Shown here: in pieces, positions 1-5,599 of the stretch
Layout: each line of letters opens with the position of its first letter
Numbering within the stretch: position 1 is the stretch's first letter
Origin: Pseudomonadota bacterium
Lineage (GTDB): Bacteria; Myxococcota; Myxococcia; Myxococcales; Myxococcaceae
NCBI GenBank assembly: GCA_023424585.1
Contig: JAFADT010000425.1
Location: 1-6,844 of the forward strand
Length of the DNA: 6,844 nucleotides
Direction: 5' to 3'
Made by a program: the position numbers and the translations under genes
Notes under the pieces: generated by a model
Told to the model about the DNA's origin: nothing
The model's input: only the letters and a program-made list of their open reading frames with translations
Database searches by the model: none

Positions 1-2112
1 GCGCTGGACGCCGCGGACCTGTCCATGGGGACGGCGCAGTCGGCGGAGCGGCTGCTGGTGCGGGCCTTCGGCGCGGACCCGGCGTGGGGCGCGCGGTGGC
101 TGGGCACCTTCCTCCAGGAGCGCGGGCATATCCAGGATGGGGCGCTGGGCCACCGGCTGACGGACGACGAGGTGCGCCGGGCCGCGCCGCACCTGCTGGC
201 GCTGGCGAAGGTCTGGGCGGAGCGCGAGCGCGGCGCTCCCCTCCTCCAACTGGCGGCGAGCCTGGGCAAGCGCGCGGCGCTGGTGCCCGGCCTGTCGGAC
301 TGGCTCGTCTCCGTGCGCGACACGACGCCCGACAAGCGGCTGGCGCTGGCGCTGACCTCGTGGCTGTCACACGAGGACCCGCAGCGCTTCGAGTGGACCC
401 TCGCGGCCACGCTGCGGCGCTGGCGGGACCGGGGCTGGGACGACGAGGTGGTGGCCCTGGCGGCGGCCGAGAAGCGCGGGCGCCCCCTGCACCGGGAGCT
501 GGTGGAGGAGCTGGAGCGGGTGGCGCTGCGGCTGGGCAAGCCGTCCGGGAGCGCGCTCTGGGTGCTGCGCTCGCGCGCGGTGAAGGACTTCGACCGGATG
601 CTGCCCGCGCTGCTCAAGCGGGACGAGAGCGCCATCGCCATCCCGGTGGTGCGCGAGTACCTGCACCGGCGGCGGCAGGACCTCTTGGGGCCGTACCTGA
701 GCGCGCCGGTCATCACCGGCCAGTTCGCCACGGGCGCGACGCACTGGCTCCTGCCGTTCGACTCCGGGTTCTTCCGGTGGACGGTGGAGCAGAGCCAGGC
801 GTACTCGCGCGCGCTCGCGCGGCTGTGCGAGGACATGGAGCGGGACACGCCCACGCTGCTGGCGGCGGTGACGCGGATGGCGGCGCTGGACTGGGCGCCC
901 ATGGACGCGCTGCTCGCGCTGGCGGACGACCAGCGGCCCGCGGTGCAGGAGCGGGCCCTGCGGGTGATGGCGCGGTGCGACCAGGGCCAGGGCGTGCCCA
1001 CGCTGCTACGCGCCCTGGAGGACTCGCGCGCCCGCATCGCCATCTACGGGCTGCGCCGCGCGTTCAACGGCATGCCCGTCGCGCGGGTGCTGTCGCTGCT
1101 GGCGGAGGTGCCGCTGACGAAGGTCACGGTGGCGAAGGAGGTGGTGCGTCTCCTGGGCGAGCTGCGCTCGGACGCGGGCTACGCGCGGCTCCTGGAGCTG
1201 GACGCGAAGCCCCTGCACCGCGACGTGCGCATCGCGCTGTTGCGCGCGCTGTGGGACCACCTGGACCGCGAGCCCACGTGGGCGGTGTTCGAGCGCGCCG
1301 TCACCGGCGAGGACGCCATCATGGCGGCGCGCGTGGGGGACCTCCCGGCGGACCGGCTGACGGAAGGACTGGACGCGCGGCTGTCCGGGCTGCTCGCGAA
1401 GGTGCTGGCGCGGCCGGAGCCGGAGGCGCGCATCGACCTGCTGCGGCGCGCGGCCTGGCTGTCCGTGAAGGACCGGGAGCGCGTGCTCCTCTCCGCGTGT
1501 GGCGCGCGGCTGGCCTCCCCATATGACGACGAGGTGCGCGCGGCGATGGAGGCGCTGGTGTACCGCGCCGACGAGCGCGACGTGGCGCTGCTGGACCGGA
1601 TGCTGGAGGCGGTGGCGGAGGACCGGCGCGCGCTGAGCGTGGCGCTGGACACGCTGCTCCAGCCTCGGGGGCGGATGCGGCCCGTGCCCCTGCACGCGGT
1701 GCAGGGAATGGTCACGGGGTTCCTCACGAAGGACCCGCGCCTGGCGGTGCTGCGCGTGCGCTGCGCGGCGGTGGCCCTGGCGCCGCCGGCCTTCGCGAAC
1801 CACCTGGACACGATGGGGCGCGAGGGATGGCTCCACGCGGACGCGCTGATGGCGGCCCAGGCGGCGGTGTCCCACCTGCCGGTGGAGACGCTGGACGACG
1901 TCGGCCGGCGGCTGGCGCGGAGCCCCAGCCCCGAGGCACGGCGCGTGGCCCTGCACTGCCTGGTGCGCGACGCGGGGGACGGGCGAGGCTGGACGGGGGA
2001 GCGGCTGGCGATGCTCGCCGCGTTCCAGCGCGATGACTCGCCGCTCGTGGCCGGGGCCGCGCAGTTCGTGTTCCCGCCGCGCGAGATGGTGAAGGTCCCG
2101 GAGGGGGCGTAG
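1..2112 (+). CDS. Large HEAT-like helical-repeat protein, 3' part (5' end outside window)
   Basis: The frame is open from base 1 and ends at TAG 2110-2112, giving 703 visible residues. The first in-frame ATG (25-27) has no Shine-Dalgarno sequence before it and the reading frame continues upstream, so the true start is probably outside the window. The protein is almost wholly alpha-helical, with repeated pairs of amphipathic helices rich in Leu, Ala and Arg. The clearest HEAT-like units lie at about visible residues 300-350, 370-420, 465-520 and 625-690, with patterns such as PAVQERALRVMARC and PEARRVALHCLVRD. HEAT arrays form superhelical scaffolds that bind proteins or nucleic acids. I see no catalytic motif, signal peptide or membrane segment. 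An aromatic-rich stretch at about 238-262 (containing HWLLPFDSGFFRW) breaks the repeat pattern. It converges on the glycosyltransferase gene. The partner and process are unknown. The coding call is secure; the repeat-family call is inferred from helix pattern only. Confidence 0.85.
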   Translation, partial: ALDAADLSMGTAQSAERLLVRAFGADPAWGARWLGTFLQERGHIQDGALGHRLTDDEVRRAAPHLLALAKVWAERERGAPLLQLAASLGKRAALVPGLSDWLVSVRDTTPDKRLALALTSWLSHEDPQRFEWTLAATLRRWRDRGWDDEVVALAAAEKRGRPLHRELVEELERVALRLGKPSGSALWVLRSRAVKDFDRMLPALLKRDESAIAIPVVREYLHRRRQDLLGPYLSAPVITGQFATGATHWLLPFDSGFFRWTVEQSQAYSRALARLCEDMERDTPTLLAAVTRMAALDWAPMDALLALADDQRPAVQERALRVMARCDQGQGVPTLLRALEDSRARIAIYGLRRAFNGMPVARVLSLLAEVPLTKVTVAKEVVRLLGELRSDAGYARLLELDAKPLHRDVRIALLRALWDHLDREPTWAVFERAVTGEDAIMAARVGDLPADRLTEGLDARLSGLLAKVLARPEPEARIDLLRRAAWLSVKDRERVLLSACGARLASPYDDEVRAAMEALVYRADERDVALLDRMLEAVAEDRRALSVALDTLLQPRGRMRPVPLHAVQGMVTGFLTKDPRLAVLRVRCAAVALAPPAFANHLDTMGREGWLHADALMAAQAAVSHLPVETLDDVGRRLARSPSPEARRVALHCLVRDAGDGRGWTGERLAMLAAFQRDDSPLVAGAAQFVFPPREMVKVPEGA

Positions 2113-2125
2113 GTCCCCCCGAAGC

Positions 2126-3193
2126 TCAGCTCAGCGAGCGCACCGGCGCCAGCCACGCGGCCCCGCGCTCCGCTTCGCTCGCGTATTGCTCCAACTGCAT
2201 GGCGCGGTGGGCCACGGTGTGTTCGGACAGGACCCTCGCTCGGGCACGGATGCCCAGCTGGCGCCGGTCCGCTTCCGGCATCGCGCGCAGGGCGTGCAGC
2301 ACGTCCCGCTCCGTGCGGGCGACCATCACCTCCTCGCCCAGCGAGAAGACGTCCTCCAGGCCCGGCCAGGCGTCGCAGATGAGCGCCGCGCCGCAGGCCG
2401 CGGCCTCGAAGAGGCTCGCGCCCGGCGTGTGCTCCGCCTGGGACAGGGCCAACGTGAAGCGCTGCGCCCCCAGGAAGCCCACGTGCTCCTGGAGCGACGG
2501 CGCCGCCTGCCTCGCCACGTTGGCGGGCCAGGTGTCATCCACCGCCGACAGCGCCCCCGCGAGGACGAAGCGCCCCTCCGGCCAGCCGCGCGCGGCCCCC
2601 AGCAGCCACTGCTTCAGCAGCCCCCGCCGCTCCGGCGACAGCGGCCCCAGGTGCCCCAGGTCCCAGCGCGTCCTCCCGCTCCCGGGCGCGAAGTGCGCCG
2701 CGTCCACGCCCGGCGGGAAGACGCGCGCCCGCGGCACGCCCCACTCTCGCTCGAGCTGGCGGGGCACCGGGCCTCCGCTGGAGCAGAGATAGAGCCGGTA
2801 GCCCGCGAGCAGCGCCGGCGTCAGACAGCCCGGGTCCTCGCGCAGGGCATGCCGCGCCAGCGTCCGGGGCGTGTCCCGGTCCCAGAAGACGGTGAGCCCA
2901 CCCGCCGCGTTCGTGGCCCAGCGGCTCACGTCCGAGACCTGCGACACCTCCGCGTCCACCAGCACCAGGTCCGCGCGGCGCACCCGTGAATGGAAGCGCG
3001 CGTGGAGGTCCGCGAGGTCCTGGTACGACGCGACATCGGGGCGCCCCTCGGCGCAGGCCCCGGACGCCGCGCGCTCCAGGAGGAGGACCGTGTGGCCGCG
3101 CCGCCGGAGCGCCTGCGCGAGCTGCCTCGGAGCCGTGCCCGCCCGAGCCTCGGTGGTGGGCCGACACGCGGGGCCCAGCAAGACGATGTCCAT
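2126..3193 (-). CDS. CgeB-like glycosyltransferase (GT4-type fold)
   Basis: Predicted 355-residue cytoplasmic glycosyltransferase of the CgeB / spore-maturation family, expected to move a sugar from a nucleotide-sugar donor to a glycan or surface acceptor; donor and acceptor cannot be read from sequence. The N-terminal Rossmann half starts with MDIVLLGPACRP, followed by a helix ending RRRGHTVLLLE. Family landmarks in order are DRDTPRTLAR (about 105-114), YLCSSGGPVPRQLEREWG (about 135-152) and, in the C-terminal donor-binding half, FEAAACGAALICD followed by AWPGL (about 262-279). The length fits a single two-lobed enzyme with no membrane segment. The start is ATG 3193 rather than GTG 3211: a GAGGAGG motif lies 9 nt before this ATG, and the upstream GTG overlaps that motif. 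Neighbours do not indicate a specific polysaccharide cluster, so the role (exopolysaccharide, spore coat or protein glycosylation) is open. Confidence 0.85.
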   Translation of the reverse strand: MDIVLLGPACRPTTEARAGTAPRQLAQALRRRGHTVLLLERAASGACAEGRPDVASYQDLADLHARFHSRVRRADLVLVDAEVSQVSDVSRWATNAAGGLTVFWDRDTPRTLARHALREDPGCLTPALLAGYRLYLCSSGGPVPRQLEREWGVPRARVFPPGVDAAHFAPGSGRTRWDLGHLGPLSPERRGLLKQWLLGAARGWPEGRFVLAGALSAVDDTWPANVARQAAPSLQEHVGFLGAQRFTLALSQAEHTPGASLFEAAACGAALICDAWPGLEDVFSLGEEVMVARTERDVLHALRAMPEADRRQLGIRARARVLSEHTVAHRAMQLEQYASEAERGAAWLAPVRSLS

Positions 3194-3202
3194 CCACGCG
3201 GG

Positions 3203-3209
3203 CCTCCTC
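3203..3209 (-). promoter_or_regulatory. Shine-Dalgarno sequence of the glycosyltransferase gene
   Basis: The minus strand reads GAGGAGG here, a near-perfect anti-16S match, followed by 9 nt and then ATG at 3193. This selects the ATG over the in-frame GTG at 3211, which begins inside the ribosome-binding sequence itself. It is the only well-spaced strong ribosome binding site among the four gene starts visible in the window. Confidence 0.8.
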
Positions 3210-3258
3210 ACGCCCCCCGACCGGCGGAGGGAGGAAGCTCCGCGCGCGGCCAGCCCCA

Positions 3259-3288
3259 GGGCTACCGCTTCCCCGCGGGGGTGGACAA
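3259..3288 (-). promoter_or_regulatory. Possible promoter of the glycosyltransferase gene
   Basis: On the minus strand TTGTCC (3288-3283) and TAGCCC (3264-3259) are 18 bp apart, a weak match to a housekeeping sigma promoter. It would give a leader of roughly 60 nt carrying the GAGGAGG site. The spacer contains the perfect palindrome CCCCGCGGGG (3271-3280), which could be an operator or simply a result of high GC. The -10 box is poor, so this remains tentative. Confidence 0.25.
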
Positions 3289-3299
3289 GCCAGCAGCCC

Positions 3300-3329
3300 C
3301 CGTGCCGCGTGAACTCCTCAACGGCACGG
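3300..3329. repeat. Inverted repeat, 8-bp arms with 14-bp spacer
   Basis: CCGTGCCG (3300-3307) and CGGCACGG (3322-3329) are exact reverse complements separated by 14 bp. It lies in the 225-bp non-coding gap, after the peroxiredoxin stop and just upstream of the possible glycosyltransferase promoter. No T-run follows on either strand, so it does not look like a classical intrinsic terminator. It could be a repressor site, a structured RNA segment or a weak transcription end for the peroxiredoxin gene. Confidence 0.4.
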
Positions 3330-3418
3330 CCCGCGTCCGGCCCGCGCTGGTCACGAGGACGTCCGCGAGTGGACCGTGCCCTTGTCCCCAGAACCAGTGC
3401 CCCGGGGCCACATCACGG

Positions 3419-3982
3419 CTACTTCGTCGCGGGCGCGGCCTGGGTGGGCGGCGTGGTGCCCGCCGGAGCCGCCGCGGGCTTCGCCTCGGCGCCGCCCTTG
3501 CGCAGGGGGCACGCGGCGATGGCGCCCGTGGGGTCGATGGCGTCCTTGCCCTCGCTCACCTTGAGCACCTTGCGGTCCTCGCCCACGACGAACGTGTAGC
3601 GCTTGGACACCGTCACCACCGGCATCTTCACGTCGTACGCGCCCACGACCTTGCCGTCCGGGTCCGGGATGAACACGAAGGGCGCCTTCAGCTCCGTCTT
3701 GAAGCGCGTCAGCGTCTCCGCGTCGTCCGTGGAGAAGGCCAGCACCTGGCCCCGCACCTGCTCGATGTCCTTGTAGCGCTCACGGTAGGCGGTCAGCTCC
3801 TTCGTACAGCCGCTGGTGAACGCCTTGGGGAAGAAGGCCACGATGACCGGCCCCTTCTTCACCATCTCCGACAGCGTGTAGGTCGTCCCCGCGGTGTCCT
3901 TCACCGTGAAGTCCGGGGCAGTGTCGCCCACCTGGGGAATCGCAGCGCTGAGCCATCCGACGACGAGCAGGGAGTTGAGCAT
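3419..3982 (-). CDS. BCP-like peroxiredoxin (AhpC/TSA family), possibly exported
   Basis: 187-residue thiol peroxidase that would reduce hydrogen peroxide or organic hydroperoxides. The thioredoxin-fold core starts near APDFTVKD (22-29). The catalytic motif is PKAFTSGC, fitting P-x3-T-x2-C, with peroxidatic Cys59. Arg128 in KRYTFVV matches the conserved active-site Arg, and [11 protein letters not shown] (84-94) is typical of the BCP branch. The resolving Cys that many BCPs carry five residues after the first is Thr64 here. The only other Cys is Cys158, in AACPL near the C-terminus. The first 15 residues are hydrophobic and end LSAA, resembling a short signal peptide but with no N-terminal Lys/Arg, so export is uncertain. 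The tail (164-187) is Ala/Pro-rich. ATG 3982 is the first possible start: an in-frame TAA lies 12 nt upstream, and no Shine-Dalgarno sequence is seen. GTG at codon 18 is an alternative that would drop the leader. Confidence 0.88.
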   Translation of the reverse strand: MLNSLLVVGWLSAAIPQVGDTAPDFTVKDTAGTTYTLSEMVKKGPVIVAFFPKAFTSGCTKELTAYRERYKDIEQVRGQVLAFSTDDAETLTRFKTELKAPFVFIPDPDGKVVGAYDVKMPVVTVSKRYTFVVGEDRKVLKVSEGKDAIDPTGAIAACPLRKGGAEAKPAAAPAGTTPPTQAAPATK

Positions 3983-4008
3983 GCCCGGGACTTAACGGGC
4001 CCCGGGCA
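3982..4008. repeat. Inverted repeat abutting the peroxiredoxin start codon
   Basis: TGCCCGGG (3982-3989) and CCCGGGCA (4001-4008) are exact reverse complements around an 11-bp centre that holds the TTAAGT box. In a transcript reading through from the amidohydrolase gene, this would form a hairpin that includes the A of the AUG. As DNA it would be an operator lying across the -10 box. No U-run follows, so a terminator is unlikely. Confidence 0.4.
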
Positions 4009-4017
4009 CCGCGACAA
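3990..4017 (-). promoter_or_regulatory. Possible peroxiredoxin promoter, leaderless geometry
   Basis: On the minus strand TTGTCG (4017-4012) and TTAAGT (3995-3990) are 16 bp apart. TTAAGT is the only AT-rich patch in the 57-bp gap after the amidohydrolase stop. It ends 7 nt before the ATG, so transcription would begin at or next to the start codon. This fits the absence of a Shine-Dalgarno sequence. The -10 match is partial, and the call rests on position and base composition. Confidence 0.35.
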
Positions 4018-4021
4018 GCTC

Positions 4022-4037
4022 CGCGCCCCCAGGCGCG
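4022..4037. repeat. Short GC hairpin just after the amidohydrolase stop codon
   Basis: CGCGCC (4022-4027) and GGCGCG (4032-4037) are exact reverse complements with a 4-nt loop. In the minus-strand transcript the hairpin begins 2 nt after the amidohydrolase TAG. The bases after it (GAGCTTGTCG) lack a U-tract, so it is at best a weak or factor-assisted terminator, or a 3'-end stabiliser. Confidence 0.35.
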
Positions 4038-4039
4038 TC

Positions 4040-5323
4040 CTACGACGACGCCATGCGGGCCCACACCGCCTGGGCGGCCTCGCGCGACTGCTCGGCCACC
4101 ACGGTGGGGTTCACCGACAGGGGCCTGCGCGCCCACACGCGCCACACGCCGTCCACCATCACCGCCTCCACGTGGCGGCTGCCCAGCCCGTGCACCACGT
4201 GCCACGCCAGCGTCTCCGCGGTGAGCGGCGTGGGCGACTGGTAGTCCAGCACCAGCAGGTCCGCGAGCGCGCCCTCGCGCATGGGGCCGATGGCCGCCTC
4301 GAACACCTGCGACGCCAGCCGGTGGCCGTTGGCCAGGTAGCGCAGCACGTCGATGGTCTGCCCCGCCTCGCGCGAGCGCAGGTACGCGGCCTGCGCCTCC
4401 GCGAACAGGTCCGGCGACGTGCCGTCGGTGCCCAGCGACGCGCGCGCCCCGAACTTCAGCGCGGGCGCGTAGCCCACCTCCTGGCCCTGGTTGGAGCGCG
4501 GCGTGTGCAACAGCCACGTGCCCGTGGCCAGCACCTGCGCCAGGTCCGCCCACGCCAGGTGGCCCGCGTGCGCCGCCATGGCGCGGGGCGACAGGAGGTT
4601 CCCGTTGAGCAGCCGCGTCACCGGCGGGTTGCCGTGGCGCTCGGTGGACAGCCGCTCGTCCAGCGGATCCTCCGCGAGCGGGAAGTGCAGCCCCGTGCCG
4701 GTGGTGTTGAGCGCCTCGCCCAGGCCCTGGAGCGCGTCGTCCCCCAGGGTGAAGCAGGGGCCCGCGCCCACCTGACCGCGGAAGCGGCCCCGGGCCTTGC
4801 GCGCGAAGCTGACCGTCTCCTCCAGGCCCTCCTCGCGGCCCACCGCGCCCATGCGGTCCGTCACCGCGTAGGACAGCACGCCGCGCACGCCCACCTCATG
4901 GAGCCCGCGCGCCACGCGCAACAGCGAGCCCGTCACCGCCTTGGGCGAGGCGTGCAGCTCAAACAGGGTGGTGGTGCCGCACTGGATGGACTCCAGGCCG
5001 CCCGCGGTGGCGGACACCTGCACCGCGTCCAGGTCCAGCGCGTTCTCGAAGGGCCAGCGCACCTGCTCCAGCAGGGCCTGGTAGGACGTGGGCAGCGGAT
5101 GGTTGAGGCCGCGAGCCAGCACGGTCGCCAGCCGGTGGTGGGCGTTGACGAGCCCCGGGAACACGAGCTTGCCGGACAGCGCGACCACCTCGTCGTCGGG
5201 GCCGGGCGTCAGGTCCTCGCCCCGCGCCACGATGCGCTCGCCTTCGATGCGCAGGTCCACCCGCTCGACCGACGCGGGCTCCAGTTCGACGACGAAACCA
5301 CCCTTGAGGACGGTGCCCAACAT
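4040..5323 (-). CDS. SsnA-like amidohydrolase (ATZ/TrzN group) with degenerate metal site
   Basis: 427 residues, normal full length for the group. A small N-terminal beta domain (VLKGGFVVELEP, then DLRIEGERIVARG) precedes a TIM barrel opening at KLVFPGLVNAHHRL. The C-terminus (DYQSPTPLTAETLAWH at 360-375, then HGLGSRHVEAVMVDG) strongly resembles SsnA, a putative aminohydrolase of unknown substrate. Family enzymes hydrolyse amino or chloro groups on ring compounds using one metal held by HxH, a later His and an Asp. Here the first motif is H62-H63-R64, so its second His is Arg. The usual HxxE motif is P215-L-A-E218, so that His is Pro. His252, Asp300 (LGTDGTSPD) and Glu218 remain. Normal metal-dependent hydrolysis is therefore doubtful. 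GGGAGGG directly abuts ATG 5323, too close for a standard ribosome site; TTG 5320 is an alternative start. It is divergent from the kinase gene and upstream of the peroxiredoxin. Confidence 0.87.
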   Translation of the reverse strand: MLGTVLKGGFVVELEPASVERVDLRIEGERIVARGEDLTPGPDDEVVALSGKLVFPGLVNAHHRLATVLARGLNHPLPTSYQALLEQVRWPFENALDLDAVQVSATAGGLESIQCGTTTLFELHASPKAVTGSLLRVARGLHEVGVRGVLSYAVTDRMGAVGREEGLEETVSFARKARGRFRGQVGAGPCFTLGDDALQGLGEALNTTGTGLHFPLAEDPLDERLSTERHGNPPVTRLLNGNLLSPRAMAAHAGHLAWADLAQVLATGTWLLHTPRSNQGQEVGYAPALKFGARASLGTDGTSPDLFAEAQAAYLRSREAGQTIDVLRYLANGHRLASQVFEAAIGPMREGALADLLVLDYQSPTPLTAETLAWHVVHGLGSRHVEAVMVDGVWRVWARRPLSVNPTVVAEQSREAAQAVWARMASS

Positions 5324-5330
5324 CCCTCCC

Positions 5331-5361
5331 AGTATCCGCGACGGTGCGCGCGGTTCGTGAA
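5331..5361 (-). promoter_or_regulatory. Possible amidohydrolase promoter, leaderless geometry
   Basis: On the minus strand GATACT (5336-5331) matches TATAAT at four of six positions and ends 7 nt before the ATG at 5323. TTCACG (5361-5356) lies 19 bp upstream as a possible -35 box, a longer spacer than usual. A start site 7 nt below the -10 box would fall at 5324, next to the A of the ATG. The CCCCGTAGGGG palindrome at 5373-5383 lies just upstream. Confidence 0.3.
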
Positions 5362-5505
5362 GGCGGCCCCCTCCCCGTAGGGGTCACGCGTGAGGCCGGG
5401 CAGGTTAGCACTCCCAGGTGGTCCGCCGTCATCGGCTCCACACCTCCCGGCACCCACACCCATCGTCCCGGCCCTTTCAAGACGCGGGGCGTGCCCGGGT
5501 CAGGA

Positions 5506-5519
5506 GCGACGTCCGTCGC
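5506..5519. repeat. Inverted repeat in the divergent regulatory region
   Basis: GCGACG (5506-5511) and CGTCGC (5514-5519) are exact reverse complements with a 2-bp spacer, forming a 14-bp dyad about 40 bp upstream of the kinase -35 box. The size and spacing suit a dimeric DNA-binding protein. Short GC dyads also arise by chance in such DNA. Confidence 0.3.
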
Positions 5520-5534
5520 GCGGGGTGTGACAAG

Positions 5535-5549
5535 CGGGCAGGCAGCCCG
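5535..5549. repeat. Second inverted repeat upstream of the kinase promoter
   Basis: CGGGC (5535-5539) and GCCCG (5545-5549) are reverse complements with a 5-bp spacer, ending 8 bp before the kinase -35 box. It could be an activator or repressor site. The 5-bp arms make chance a serious alternative. Confidence 0.2.
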
Positions 5550-5557
5550 TCAGGACG

Positions 5558-5587
5558 TTGGGCGCCGGGGGCGCGGGCCCGTAGACT
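5558..5587 (+). promoter_or_regulatory. Probable kinase promoter
   Basis: TTGGGC (5558-5563) and TAGACT (5582-5587) are 18 bp apart. TAGACT matches TATAAT at four of six positions and resembles -10 boxes I associate with myxobacterial promoters. Transcription would start near 5594, leaving only a few nt before the GTG at 5600. This helps choose the start, because the in-frame GTG at 5588 would lie upstream of the transcript end. Confidence 0.4.
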
Positions 5588-5599
5588 GTGGACACCTTG

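Noticed and set aside
84..1526. A long second open frame inside the helical-repeat gene, and other long frames on both strands across the window.
   Set aside because: Their translations are low-complexity Gly/Ala/Arg/Pro or His/Gln/Arg strings typical of shifted frames in very GC-rich DNA, with no domain motifs, and they overlap genes with clear protein families.
2103..2120. Possible bidirectional terminator between the convergent genes: GGGGG (2103-2107) facing CCCCC (2116-2120).
   Set aside because: The stem is only 5 bp, overlaps the end of the coding sequence and has no T-run on either side. The 13-bp gap leaves little room, so the two transcripts may simply overlap.
3397..3411. Near-palindrome just after the peroxiredoxin stop codon, considered as an intrinsic terminator.
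   Set aside because: Any stem would need a bulge and has only a minimal loop, and no U-tract follows.
2990..5380. A 796-codon open frame on the plus strand.
   Set aside because: It runs antisense through the peroxiredoxin and amidohydrolase genes, and its Arg/His/Gln-rich product has no recognisable fold. The absence of stop codons is explained by high GC.
5209..5480. Minus-strand frames starting in the divergent gap (ATG near 5480 and 5463) that could be a small upstream gene.
   Set aside because: They run out of frame into the amidohydrolase, and their composition is that of a shadow frame.
5460..5520. A sigma-54-like GGCAC...TTG pattern on the minus strand in the divergent gap.
   Set aside because: The two elements are separated by about 9-10 bases rather than the required spacing, and the TTGC box is incomplete.
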